Of a stretch of 64,000 bases of DNA, positions 1 to 11,773 are shown piece by piece. The stretch covers positions 3,819,501-3,883,500 of the forward strand of contig CM076142.1 in assembly GCA_038025085.1 (NCBI GenBank), written 5' to 3'. Each line of letters begins with the position of its first letter. Position 1 is the first letter of the stretch. A model generated the notes under the pieces. It saw only the letters and a program-made list of their open reading frames with translations, was not told where the DNA came from and ran no database searches. The position numbers were made by a program, and so were the translations under genes. Origin of the DNA: Tetragonia tetragonoides (taxonomy: Eukaryota; Streptophyta; Magnoliopsida; Caryophyllales; Aizoaceae).

Positions 1-257
1 TGTGGTTTTGGTCCATCCTATGGGTCAGCTCCTAAGGGGTAACTCTTACACTTTGCAGGGGTGACTCCCACTTTGAGATGGGTGATTCCCACTTTTAGAA
101 GAGCGACTTCTTCACCTGCGAGGAGCGACTCCCACTTGGTCTATAATATGGACCAAATCCGTGCAATACTTTATGTTTGATTTTTCATTATTCTGTTATT
201 GTCCTTCTGAGGTCTTTTGCAGGGCCAAAATTGACTAATAACAACCTTTATTTCTAG
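1..257. other. Intron-like non-coding sequence with short degenerate repeats
   Basis: No coding frame is supported here. The stretch from about 30 to 160 repeats a degenerate phrase built around GACTCCCACTT, at least three times. It ends in a T-rich tract and TTTCTAG, which serves as the acceptor of the helicase-like exon at 258. Confidence 0.5.
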
Positions 258-311
258 GTTCTGTTTTCAACTGAAACATTTGCTATGGGGGTTAATGCTC
301 CTGCCAGAACG
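258..311 (+). pseudogene. Isolated exon of a SKI2-like DExH RNA helicase
   Basis: The 54 bases between a TTTCTAG acceptor and an ACG/GTGAGT donor encode 18 residues in phase, including TETFAMGVNAPART. This is the helicase motif V region of Ski2-type exosome helicases; the VNAPART form is closer to plant SKI2 (DExH11) than to MTR4 or HEN2. SKI2 is the helicase of the cytosolic Ski complex, which feeds mRNA to the exosome. The exon that should follow (VVFD... and the QMAGRAGRRG motif) was not found before the next gene near 4.8 kb, and LINE sequence begins about 110 bases downstream. The exon is therefore probably a gene fragment or the broken 3' part of a gene lying to the left. An intact gene with a very large intron is less likely. 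Confidence 0.6.
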
Positions 312-419
312 GTGAGTCTCTTTGATGAAATTCATGGAATAAATATCTAATATCACTATGTTCTTCAGTGTTCATATCTGAGTTTGGACATTGGACATCC
401 CTTTTTTGTCCTTGCATTT

Positions 420-672
420 TATGACTGACTATCTGTTTTACTTCTGAGACATCTAGACCTGTTGACTTTGTATGGGATCGGGTAGTTTATCTAACGTCTT
501 TATGGGCTAAGGCAGCTGGGGCTTTTAAGGAAGTTCCCCGTACTGACGTTGAACGTCATTGGGGAGAGTTGTAATTAGTTCTTTGTTTTCCCTTCCTTTG
601 TGAGGACTCCTTGTCCTCTTACGCTGTAACATTCTCTCAGTTTTAATAAAAACTTTCTTATTTGTTTGAACC
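420..672 (+). mobile_element. LINE 3' end fragment (ORF2 tail)
   Basis: One frame reads WDRVVYLTSLWAKAAGAFKE and then stops near 573, followed by a tail with TTTTAATAAAA. The same protein ending (a short aromatic stretch, then SLWAK) occurs on the minus strand near 1740-1800, in the larger LINE, and in degraded form near 25,050. This is the extreme C-terminus and 3' tail of a plant L1-type LINE, truncated on its 5' side. Confidence 0.65.
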
Positions 673-727
673 TTGTATATAAGATCTAGGAATAAAGTCT
701 ACATGAATGCCTTGAGGTATTACTATA

Positions 728-976
728 CTCCTCTGTTTCAAAGTGATTGCTGTACTTCCTTTTTTTTGAATGTTTCAAAATGACTGGCCTAAATAGTTAG
801 TTAGTGCGACTTTTCACTTGGTTGCCCTTCGTTTATTGTAAATAGTATTATATGGTTCTTAATGAGTTTGTTTGAAGGGGTAATGTAAATAATTGATATT
901 GTATTCATACTGCTTTAGTCACATTTCATAGTTATCATGGAAAGTCAACTTGGACAAACACTTTGAAATGGAGGAG
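728..976. mobile_element. Stowaway-like MITE (degenerate)
   Basis: The left end CTCCTCTGTTTCAAAGTG (from 728) is inverted at the right end, CACTTTGAAATGGAGGAG (to 976). The left flank is TA; the right flank is TG, a decayed TA. Size, CTCC-type termini and TA target fit Tc1/mariner-derived Stowaway elements. A second piece of the right end (TTTGAAATGGAGTAGTATC) recurs near 1050. Confidence 0.5.
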
Positions 977-1616
977 TGTCATTTAGGTGATTTTATCACC
1001 AAAATTCTGGTTTTGGTATTAAGCAGCAGTGCAGCACAGGATAGTGGTTTGAAATGGAGTAGTATCATTTAGGTGCCTAGTTTTTTTTGAATGTGAAATT
1101 CCTGAGAAACATTGGACTACATACTCACATTTTCATTGATTGCATTAAAATATGTCAGATCGTGAACATGAAATTGGTTGGTTGACTTTGGCAATGTGAG
1201 GCTTTAATATGGGTGGAATTATAGGTAGCTTGGGAGAGCAGTAGGGTTTATTCCCAGTCCAGATCCGCTGAAGTGATCACAAAGGTTATTTTTTATCCCT
1301 TTTTTTTTTTCCGCTGATGTGGTACCACAGCATGTTGTTGGAAATGATTTAGCCAGGAAAATGGGGGGATAAATTGTTCCTTGTGATGAAGAACAACAGT
1401 TGGAAATGTATTTTCTTATATGAATCTTGACTTTGCACTATTTGCCCAATGGTTTTGGAGCACTTCTTTTTGTGAAAATTCGTGGCCTAGTTCCTGATGC
1501 ATTGCATGTGCTAGGAGAGTTTTTCTCCCACATTTTGCCCCAAGAAAAAAAAGAAGAAAATGAAAATAAAGTAATCATATTTCAAACAGCCTCTTCTCTT
1601 ACTTTTTTTTTATAAG

Positions 1617-3150
1617 AAAAATTTTATTAAGAATTGAATATGAATGTTACAAAGCTAGAGGACAAGGTGTCCGCCATAATAAAATAAAAACAATTTACAG
1701 GTCAGCCCACACACGTTGCATTTCGTGGGGGGCACTCCCTTAACAACCCCAGCCTCCTTGGCCCAAAGAGAAGTTAAGTAGACTACACGATTCCAAACAG
1801 ACTCACGATCTCAATTATCCTGCTGATTTCCTCGAAAAACCAGGAATTCCTTTCTAACCATACACACCACAAGATGGCCATAGAAAAGCAACACCACAGC
1901 ACCTTCCCATCCTTCCTCACGCCCTACTTCCAAAGCGCATCTGCAGAAACTGACCCACTGTCAGGGGGCAAGCAAAAGACTCGCCCCTAAACAACCTGTC
2001 CCACAGGGATCTGACAAAGCCGCACATCAAAAACAAATGCAAACAACTCTCACTCCCTTGGCGACACATCACACACATGTCCGGGAGTAACACCCAACTA
2101 GGCCTCCTCCTTTGTAACAGCTTATTTGTGTTTTCCCCAAGACTAGTGTCCAAACAAAATCACGTACCTTCAAGGGGGACCTTAGGCTTCCATATATAAT
2201 TTGCTAAAAGGAAATGGGGTTATTGTGAAGGAAGACCAAGATTATGAAGGAAGGATTTGCATGAGAAAACCCAAGAGGAGTCCCCTATCCAAACCCGAGA
2301 ATCATCATTGGGGACTAAAAGAGTGGTGTTTTAAACATTAAGAAGGGAGGTAAGTTCCTCCTTATCCCTATACATGGGGAGCTCTCCGTAGGTGAAGATC
2401 CCAAGAGCCACCGGTTTTTGAGTAAAAAGCGGAAATCAGGGCATCATGAAGAGTGGATAAACGAAAAACCCGGGGATATGTGGTAGAGAAAGGGAGATCA
2501 CCCTTCCACACATCCTCCCAGAATTGAACCCTATTACCATTACCCACTTTGAGCCCGACCAAATGATAGAAAGGATAGAAAAGAGACGAAACCTGAGTGA
2601 TGAACTTCCAAGGGCAAACATGGGAAACAGTAGAGCCGACAAGAGTGTCCCATCCATTATGCTGCAGACTGTACTTGCTTCTGATAACTCAATGCCATAG
2701 GGAGCTGGACTCCAGGAAAAAACGCCACAACCACTTTCCTACCAAAGTGATCACTTTTTAGACACCAACCGACCGAAACCCATCCCTCCCCCCCCCCAGG
2801 TCTACAAACCAAGTCCCAACTAATAAGACGCTCCCTCCTATTCCCCTCTGTCCCCGACCACAAAAAATCCCTTATTTGTCTCTCAATCCAATGGGCCACA
2901 CTAACAAGGATTTTGAAAAGTGATAGATAATAAAGGGGAATACTCGCCAGACACGACTGTAAGACAGTAATCCTCCCTCCCATTGAGAAATAAACCCCCT
3001 TCCATCCATCTGAACGCTTAGACACTCTCGACAAGACAGGCTCCCCGAAAGAGGTAATGCGGGAATTACCCCCTAGGGGCACCCCCAAGTAATCAGCCTG
3101 TTCTCTTATTGCAAAGGTAAGGCTGTTTACACCTAATGACTTCCTTTGGC
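1617..3150 (-). mobile_element. 5'-truncated L1-type LINE (reverse transcriptase C-terminus and zf-RVT)
   Basis: On the minus strand this reads, in order, the C-terminal end of a non-LTR reverse transcriptase (YLGVPLGGN near 3090-3070, then a thumb-like region with IPLYYLSLFK and RQIRDFLWSG), a linker, and a zinc-binding RVT domain (CVMCRQGSESCLHLFLMCGF) at 2153-1917. It ends in the same 3' tail as the LINE piece at 420-672, with a T-run on the plus strand near 1602-1610 corresponding to poly(A). The frames are broken between 2153 and 3088, and the endonuclease and RT catalytic core are absent, so the copy is dead. Such elements integrate by target-primed reverse transcription and are usually 5'-truncated. 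No clear target duplication was identified. Confidence 0.85.
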
Positions 3151-4797
3151 TGTTAAATGGACATTCTAGCTCTCTTCACATTCAGTGGTGAGCCTATGAG
3201 CTTTGTGACTTCCCCACGGAGTTGGTGTTTCCTGACTGTGTGGCGCTATGTGACTACTCCCTGCCTTCATTAATTCTTCCTTGGTTTTTGGGCTGGGTAA
3301 TTGCATCCAACCATTGGTTTTGTCCACTCCCTTTCTGCTTTGTCCAAACACTACTTGTTTCTTAAGTTTGTATCAGTGTTTTTAGTACTGTAATACCTCC
3401 ACTCCTCCCGTCACGAATTAGTATCTTGAATGTTGCAACGCCTATCCTGTCTTACAGTGTCGCAATTGGTTAAGGTATTCAATGAAAGGAACAAGCTTTA
3501 GGAACTAAATTGTGTTATTTGAATTAAGCTACAAGTCTGAACGATAAGTTCAAACAAGCATGATTGATACGCAATGAAATGAAATCCATTTTTTGAGCGT
3601 TTTGAGCTTGGTGTATTTTCAATTTTCAATAAACTTTTTGTGAATTGTTATTTTTTTTGGTATTCATTTGTTGCATTTTGATTTTTGTTGATTTTGATTC
3701 TGTTTGTTTATTGACATGACAAGGCTTATGCAGTAGAAAGGGCTCATGCCTTGCAGATGGGACACGCAGCTCCAGCGTAGGGTTAGCTTGTATTTTTAGA
3801 CTATGTCGGCTTGTTTTATGGAGAAACTTGTGTGTGTGACCTTTTTTTTTCGTTTCTTTTTTGGTTGCTGCTCTTTTTGTGGAAGTGTGTTGATATAGTT
3901 AGTGCTTTGAATCTAAATCACAGTGCAAGGTTTACATGCCTTTGGTAAGAGAACCCTTGACATTCATCTTACATATTTAACCTATAAGGAAGTTGATTGG
4001 AAACATCTTTGAATCTATCCCTCTTCAAGAGTCTGTAAGAGCACGTCTGTAAGAGCACCCTACCACTTCAACAAACTATGTCATCTATGGTTACTTTTGT
4101 TGCTTGTTCATTAAAATCAGCATGTGACACACAGTAAAAACTGAGCATTAGCAGAACAAGAATGTATACTATATATACCCATAAATTGTCTATTAAACCT
4201 ATGTTTTTTTTTTGGAACAGTTGGTCAAATAAGAAAAGCAAGAAATCAATATTTTTTTATAAAGAAAAAAAAAAGGAAACTCAAAATGACAATATAGTAA
4301 GATCTCCTTAAGGTAAAAAGTACACCATTTCAAAGAAAGAGAGCTACATCTTAAATAAATACAAAAATATATATTAGGATGATGATTCTTGTTGCTTTAT
4401 AATAAATATTGGGTGAGGCAAACATTCGAATCGTTGAATTCATCAACTCGATCTTCAGACCTCCCTAGACTCTAGTTGTATTTGCTTTCACCTTTTGGAA
4501 GATTAAAAAAGAGCATCTCTTCTCTACAAGTTGAGTTCCACATTCCTCCTATCTCACCCCCCGCCCTTTTTCTCTCTCCTACCTGCAACCGGTAAAAAAT
4601 GAAAAAGGCAGTCACGTTAGATCAAGATCCATTCTCTTATTATCATCATCATTTACTTCACCAGTACTCAGTACTAAAAAGCAAAAGAACAAAAAGTAGA
4701 TCATTAGTTATTTTGCTAGGGCTACTAAAATGAATCAAAATCAACACTACATTTTGCTGCTGTTTCTCTTTCTCAACTCAACTACTACAATTTAACA
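3151..4797. other. Spacer with one candidate terminal exon
   Basis: Mostly AT-rich non-coding DNA. The only coding-like piece is 3724-3780 (listed separately). The region from about 4,500 onward is CT-rich and probably holds the promoter and leader of the pseudokinase gene. Confidence 0.5.
3724..3780 (+). CDS. Possible orphan last exon, unknown gene
   Basis: After a long T-rich stretch and GACAAG, which could be a splice acceptor, one frame runs AYAVERAHALQMGHAAPA and stops at 3778-3780. Residue use is protein-like and it sits where a terminal exon could be, but I do not recognise the family. No partner exon is visible between the helicase-like exon at 258-311 and this point. It may be a relic of the same broken gene, of a different gene, or chance. 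Confidence 0.2.
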   Translation, partial: AYAVERAHALQMGHAAPA

Positions 4798-7729
4798 ATG
4801 CCCAAAACCCAAGATTGTATCTTCAGCAAATTCAATGCTCCCCTGTTTCTCAAGTTATTGAATTTTCTCCATCTTCATCGCCCTCGTAAGTTTAATTTTG
4901 CAATTTAGTTTAATTTTCCTTTTTTCTCATTACCCAGATCGAAATTCATTCTTAAAATTACTTTTTAGCCATTTATCATAGTGAAATTGAGTTTAGTAGC
5001 TTTATATACTACTTGAGATCATGATTTACATTAGTTTCTGAAGATTTGAAAACAGTTAGCTTGATTGATCTTTTAGTTGTTAGTATTACCAATGCATGTA
5101 TATTTGTATAATTTGTGTGGGTTTAGTCAGTTTAAACAGTTGAATTGAGTAGTAATTAACGAATTTATTTAAGGGAGTTAAGTTAGTGAGTGGAATTGTA
5201 GGTGGAATTGCACAATTCAATTTCCAATTGGTGGTTGTTTATTTTGTATTGAATTATAGTTTGGGGTTATATTTGCTAAGATATTGAATATGCAAACCTT
5301 ATACCTATTGAGAATTGAGCTAATTGAGGGCATGTGATGCATCTAAATGATTTGTTCACATGTACTTTAGTGTATTGGTGCAAGTAATAGCTGCTGTTGT
5401 GGTTAATTACCAAAAAAAAAAGTTCTGTTGTGGTCTAATTTGAACCATTTAACAATAGTATTGCTGCTAGTCTTTACTGGCTGAGACCAGGTTTCGTACT
5501 TCTTGATCTCCCCAAACCCTACCAACAATCGGACGTTTGGGCTATGATCAATTTGGGGCGAGTATGTGCACGTACTCACTAACTTGCTTAGCTGTGTGCT
5601 ACACCTTCTGCCTCTTTTACAAAATTATACAAATCGACACTCTCTGCTAGAAAGTTGAGGCCAAGAATTTGTTGCTCATAGAGGAGTTTTATGTGTAGAC
5701 TTTTTCAGCTTTTGTTCTGAACTTCTTATAGGCCAAGTACGTTTAGTAGAGCACGTTTCAATCAAGGATTTAAAGAAAGCTACAGATGACTTCCGCAGAA
5801 TCATTACTTGTGATCCCCAAGGCACAACATATGAAGCCAAATTTCAGGATGGTTCCATTTCTGTTGTGAAAGAAGTAAGAGGTGCTGATCAGGAAAATGA
5901 GTTCTTTTACAAGGAAGTGCGGCTTCTGGGCTGTTTGCATCACCGCAATGTTGTAGCACTAAGAGGATACTCTATTGGACGAAAGAGGTTTGATACCTTA
6001 TGCTTGTTCACTTTGAACATCAAATATCATCCATCAATGCAAGTATTTCATTTGAAGCATTAAAAACTTGAAATCCTTAGTCACACACAATTGAAAGAGC
6101 AATACGGATGTCAGAATTGTTGCCTTTCACAAGCTTTACACCAGCCAATACTTGATATAACTCAGCATCATTTGTCAAATAGTTAACGACTTTGCCACAT
6201 AGGGGCTTTCTATTATCTAATAGAAATTGAAGAAAACACAATGACTTGTGTTCAGGAGGAACAGATTCATGGATGTAGTTTTTTTGGTTGAAAAGGGTTG
6301 CGATTGCAATTGCACGGAACTTAGGAAAGATTGAATGAATGAGTCAAATGGTGTTGCACTAGAAATGATTTATGTTTGCTGGTTGTCACTGCTAGAAAAT
6401 ACAGTAGTCTAATATCATAAATCCATAACCATTGTAGAACCAGCCATTAGGTTGAGTGTCCAGATATATCAATATATACATTGAAATCCATTTAAATTTG
6501 ACCCTGGAAAGAAGATATAATTTAGAAGTGCCTAGCTCAAGATTATGAAATTTCCAAATATACCATGTATAGACGACAATAATTGCTTTGGTTTATTTTT
6601 CTCTTCAGTTTCCTAGTGTTTGAGAGCACTGCACGAGGAAGCTTGAAAGAACATCTGAATGGTAATGTCTGTAGATAATTTATGCATTCTGTGACAGTCT
6701 TCTATTAAAAGACTTCTGATCTTTATAGCTCAACAGATCCTCTGAAGACTCCTCTAAGCTGGAAGACCAGAGTACAGATTGCCATTGGGATTGCTGCTGC
6801 TTTGGTTAGTATAAACTTATAATCATGGAATAATATTCTCAGCTAATAGACTTCTTTGCACAAACGACTCCTATAAGAAAGGAAAACATCTCACCTGTGT
6901 CAAAATCTCATGATTTTGAACTTGAGTCTTCACTATTTTGAACTTGAGTCTTCACTTGTCTTAAACTTCCCCTGGACTTCTGTTTCATGTTGGTGAAATA
7001 CACAAAGCTTGTAATTACTGAATTGAGAGGAGAAACGTCTTTGTCTTTTAAGCAGATGGTCTGATGACTCGACTCGTCGGTGTTGGTTTATACCTTACAG
7101 GAGTACTTGCAATGCTTTTGTGATCCACCAGTATATCATATCTCCATCAGTTCAAGCAACATAATCTTGGATGAGAAGTTCACTCCAAAAGTAAGAACAT
7201 CTTGTTCTTATCTACTGGCAAGTTGTTGTCTATTATATATAATTAAAATTCTAACAAAAATGTTCACTGCTTTTCTTACCTAGCTTTCAAATATTGGCTA
7301 CCTGAGCTCGGAAGGTTACCATATTAGTTCCGCTGAACCATCTAAAGGTACAACCACCTGAAATCTACATTTAATTTTTCTGTACCTGGTAAGTGGTAAC
7401 TGTACTTCTTCTTTGTGCTTTCCCCTTTTGTTGCAGAAAGAGTGAACTTGATACAACAATTTGGCACATTAGTACTTGAGCTAGTCACCGGTCAATCATC
7501 AGAGAAGGGAAATGCTGATGTGATAGAGTGGATTCGAGAATCGCCCTTCAACTTCTCCATGCATAACATGATTGATCCTGACCTTGGAAACAGCTACAAT
7601 TCCGAAGAGCTGAGGAACCTTTTGGCTCTTGCAAGATTGTGTATTAAAGCTGAGAAAAAGTCACAATTCTCAATATCACATATTTTTTGGTATCTCCAAA
7701 AGAGGTTTGGTTATGCTTGTGAGTTGTGA
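4798..7729 (+). CDS. Receptor-like protein kinase homologue, probable pseudokinase (At1g49730-like)
   Basis: Seven exons keep phase: 4798-4885, 5732-5987, 6609-6661, 6737-6804, 7101-7190, 7284-7347 and 7437-7729, giving 303 residues. The kinase-like domain starts at about residue 35. An ATP-binding lysine is plausible in SVVKEVR, and a glutamate-bearing helix (FFYKEVRLLG) and the HRNVVALRG region follow. The catalytic loop reads YHISISSSNIILDE where an active kinase has HRD...N, and the DFG position reads SNIG, so the catalytic Asp and the Mg-binding Asp are both missing. The C-lobe ends with LVTGQSSEK, IDPDLGNSY and LARLCIKAE, typical of plant RLKs. No transmembrane segment is seen in this model. 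The first exon is uncertain: an upstream ATG at 4730 opens a signal-like leucine-rich stretch that hits a stop at 4793. Expect a scaffold or regulatory role rather than phosphotransfer. Confidence 0.72.
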
Positions 7730-8490
7730 CTAATGTGCACGATATAGTAAAGGTTTTTTGTATTAAAGATTGCATATATCTAAGACCAATTACCTTTAAT
7801 TCCAGTATATTAGCATCATGTCATTTACGGAGTACTGTGTGTAAAATCGCACAAGTAGACAATGGCATGCCACACGATTTTGAGTAAATTCTTCACAAAC
7901 TATTACTACTCCCTCCCTGTTATTCAATTGATGTGCATTTTAGTAATTTTGTTTTGGGCATTACAAAACAAAAAACAGAATGAAAATATGCCCATTTCCA
8001 ACATCTATTTCCCAATATGAAAATTGCCCATGATACATTTTACTTTTACATAGGAACGAAGGAGTATCAAACAAAGCGTCAAATCACCTAGAGGCCTAAA
8101 CATAATATCAAAGCTCTTTCAAGAAACCCAAATTCTGCTCCCATCATCTAAAAACGTAACACAGTTACACAATTGAGTGTTACCTAAATGACTTCGCCTC
8201 AAAAATTGAGCAACAAAATACTTCATGAGCACCCCAAAAACAAAATTTAAAAAATAACAAATAGCAATTTCTGGAAGAATTTGCAAAATTAGCATTACCT
8301 GTCTCTAAGATATTTGAGAGTACATATTCAAACACTAAAGTGCTCCAACTCCCCCACAGGATACAAGCAAATGACAAAATACCATAAAAGAAAAACATCA
8401 AAAGTTTCCACCATGTACTACTAAGACTTTAACAAATTGCAATACTGTTGTCTATGGATCCCCCTACACTTCAGTCATTAGACAGCAAAA
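7730..8490. other. Convergent 3' spacer between pseudokinase and DnaJ gene
   Basis: No gene seen. It holds the 3' ends of the two converging genes and a Stowaway MITE at 7919-8064. The part from about 8,180 to 8,490 is probably 3' UTR of the DnaJ gene on the minus strand. Confidence 0.5.
7919..8064. mobile_element. Stowaway MITE
   Basis: The element begins CTCCCTCCCTGTT and ends GGAACGAAGGAG, an imperfect inverted pair, flanked by TA at 7917-7918 and TA at 8065-8066. The 146-bp length, CTCCCTCC terminus and TA duplication are the Tc1/mariner Stowaway signature. Confidence 0.8.
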
Positions 8491-11156
8491 TCACTGTTGT
8501 GCACATTGCACCCTTTGAGCACCACCACCATAGGACTCATCATCTTCATCGTAAGCCTCCTGTTGTGCCTGGGCCTGCTTCCGCCTCATATCCTCTTCAA
8601 TGTTGACGTCATGAAGTATGGTCTCCTCACACTCATCCAGCTCCATGTCAGTGAGCCGCAATGAAGGCCTTGGGGGCAGGATACCCTCCAATGCCTTAAC
8701 CTGATCAGGGCTCAGGGAATCAGGGAATTCCACAGTAAAGTGGATGTAAAGCTTGCCCTTCATGAAAGGCCTCTGGTAAATTGGCATACCCTCATCATCA
8801 ATTGCCTTGTTTTGATCTGCAAAGAACGTACAACCAGATGTATTAGTAAACAGAACAGCTGTTGAGAATGACAAAACATAGATACTACTAAATTTGGTAA
8901 CTTCAATTGGAAACACTGACCAGGTTTGATAACTTCTCCTGGGTTTGATTTAACGAGGAGCTGCCTCCCATCCAAATGGGTTAAAACAAATCGGAAGCCA
9001 CAGAGTGACTCTGTGAGACTCAAAGTGTGCTCATAGAAGAGGTCTTCACCCTTTCTCTTGAATTTAGGATGCTCTTTCTGCTGCACAATGAAGACAATAT
9101 CTCCTGTGACTGTATCCGGCTGCAAAGAGAGAAAAAATGTAAGTGATCAAGTGCAAAACAAAGGTAAATAAAGCAAATGATCTAGAGGGATGTCTGACAC
9201 ATACTGCTTCATCAGCCTCTCCAGGGAAAGTAATTTTCTGTCCATGTTGCATACCCTTGTCCACAACCACCTCCAGAACCTTCTTCTCCTGCACAACTTT
9301 CTCACCCTTGCACTGAGAGCACCTATCCTTGTCGCTGATGGTCTCTCCAGTACCCTTACAATCATTACACGCATGTTGCATCTGCTGAATCATTGAGGGG
9401 CCAAGGTGTCTGATTGACACCTTCATACCAGTACCTTGACACCCAGAACACTTCATTGAAGCTCCAGACTTTGATCCTTTGCTGTTACAAGGACAAAGCG
9501 TAAGCAAATGAATGAATTGTAGGACTGAAAGACGGTAAAGATTTGATAGGATCGACAAGAAGTTAACAGATAGACACCGACCCCTTGCACTTTGAGCATA
9601 GTGCACTGCGGGACAGAGAGAGCTTCTTTGTCATTCCATTATATAAATCATCCAGTGACACCTTGAGAGGATGGATAACATCTTCTCCTCTCCTTTGCCT
9701 TCTTCCTCTGCTGCTACCACCACCACCTGATTGTTCAAAATTATAGCAACATTCATTAGCATATGCCTTATTCTAAGAAAACAATATCAGTAAATGCCAC
9801 TTCTCATGGGATTCACATTCAAAAAAATCAGAGATTGCCATAACTTGCATAAGGGGATAATTCTCAGAAAATAAATCTTACCAAATGGGCTACCGCCACC
9901 ACCAAAGAATGAACTGAAGATATCGAATGGATCATGCATGCCACCACCTCCACCCATTCCTTCCTTGAGTGCATCCTCACCATATTGATCATATATCTCA
10001 CGCTTCTCTGGATCGCTCAAAACCTCATACGCATGAGCCAACTCTTTGAACTGCAGCACACATGATAACTTCTAACTTCAGATGAATAAGTACTTTATGA
10101 AACACTGCACACATGAATATTTTATTTTGCTCTGCCCTCATTTATTGTTGGTAACTTTCAAATGTTCTTTTTACATCAAACTACTTATGCTTCAAAAGAT
10201 GCATGCTTTACAAGACATATCTAGTTCTCCTACTTCCACCAGTCACAACGTCTACCTTTCAACTAGCACCACATGTTATACTACTACTGACTTAAACAGG
10301 AACCACACATAAGCCATCCACACCGTAGAAACTAGATCTAAGCTAAACCGTAAAACCATCATTCTTTAACTTCAATACAGATAATTGAAACATATATAAT
10401 CTGTGCACAACATCTATTAAATATAATGCTAAGATTAACAGTAAAATAATCAAAGCAGTTTCCATAACCATACTTAATAATAACATATCCTTCCATTACA
10501 CCCACCACTACCCATCATGAAGCACCTGCAGGCCTGCCACTAAATCCAGAATTACCCACCTGTTATCACGTATCAAACCCTAGTGATGAATTGTAGAATT
10601 CATTGTCAGGGTTTGATTAATTCCATAAAAATTATCCCCAATCCATCAAATAAATGTTCTTTCTTGAAAAATCACAACATATAAATTAGAAGCTCAGGAG
10701 CATCTTGATTTAATCAAAAAGATGAAAAAACCCTAATAAATTCTCAGCAATCTCACTGCCCTAAATTACTACCAATTCAAAACAATGGTCAACATCTATC
10801 ACAAACCCTAATTTTCTTTCTCATCGACCCACAAACCCAAATCAAAATTACACCAAAGATTACACATTAATAAACAATACCCACAAAAATCAATCACGAT
10901 AAAGTTAAAGAAAACCATTCAATTCTGCAACAAAAAAAAAAAACACAATCAAAGATCCAATCAAAACCCAAAAAGCAAAAACAAAATTGAAAGGGAAAGA
11001 AGGGACCTTTTCAGGATCACCACCCTTATCAGGATGATTCTTGATAGCGGCTTTCTTGTAAGCCTTCTTTAAATCCTCAGGTGCGGCGGACTTAGGTACA
11101 CCAAGGATCTCATAGTACTTGGTGTTGTCACTCTTCTTTGGCGCTCTCCCAAACAT
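8491..11156 (-). CDS. Type-I DnaJ (HSP40) co-chaperone, farnesylated, copy A
   Basis: Six exons in transcription order: 11156-11007, 10050-9882, 9726-9582, 9481-9205, 9119-8921 and 8816-8491, giving 421 residues. It has a J domain (residues about 13-75) with the HPD triad in NHPDKGG, a Gly/Phe-rich linker ([14 protein letters not shown]), four zinc-finger repeats ([32 protein letters not shown]), two C-terminal substrate-binding domains, and the C-terminal CaaX box CAQQ, which in this family is farnesylated and favours membrane association. The protein stimulates Hsp70 ATPase and hands over unfolded clients in the cytosol. Length and CaaX match plant J2/J3 and Atriplex ANJ1. A close tandem copy lies 2.4 kb upstream of its start (13598-15986), same strand. 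The middle region is cut by two introns that copy B lacks. Confidence 0.93.
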
Positions 11157-11401
11157 TTTCTCTCTCCTCTTGTCTCTCTACTTGTGTGGTGATGTTTCCC
11201 TTTCACTACGAAAGATCTGAACAAGAAGTTGAAGCGTGAGAGGAGGTTGAAGAGAGAAGAGAGAGAGAGGTCCACAGCAAACTGAGGATCTATTAGGTTT
11301 TTGAGCATGCGCATCTTATTAAGTACTACTCCCCCACTATTCTATTCTTCCTTTTTTTCTTTATTTATTTCTTTTTTGGAAATAAATAAATATAGAAGTT
11401 A

Positions 11402-11627
11402 GGGTCTGTTTTCCCCAACTTATTTCTGTTTATTTCAGCAAACTTCATCAAACTTCAACAAAGTTAAATAAACCAATATACAAACTACTTATACAAAACA
11501 CTTGAATCAACAAGATTCAACAATAATAAACAAAGTTCAACGAAGCTCAACAAAGTTAAATAAAGTTCAACAAAAATAAATTTTCAGTAATAAATATAAA
11601 CGTTTTTCAGTTGGGGAGAACAGACCC
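11402..11627. mobile_element. PIF/Harbinger-type (Tourist-like) MITE
   Basis: The terminal inverted repeats are GGGTCTGTTTTCCCCAACT at the left and AGTTGGGGAGAACAGACCC at the right, differing at one position. The flanks are TTA at 11399-11401 and TTA at 11628-11630, the 3-bp duplication of Harbinger elements. The 226-bp interior is made of degenerate AAGTTCAACAAA repeats and has no coding capacity. It lies in the upstream region of DnaJ copy A. Confidence 0.85.
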
Positions 11628-11773
11628 TTAACCGAAAACTAGGAAGGTCAGTAAAGTGCAAATTAGCCGATTTTAGTGAGTTCATGTTCTAAGTAGCTGG
11701 GTTGAATAACTATGTGGAACTATGCGTGTTGTTTTTTACTTATTGGATCCGTTTTACTTTTAAGCACAATTTA

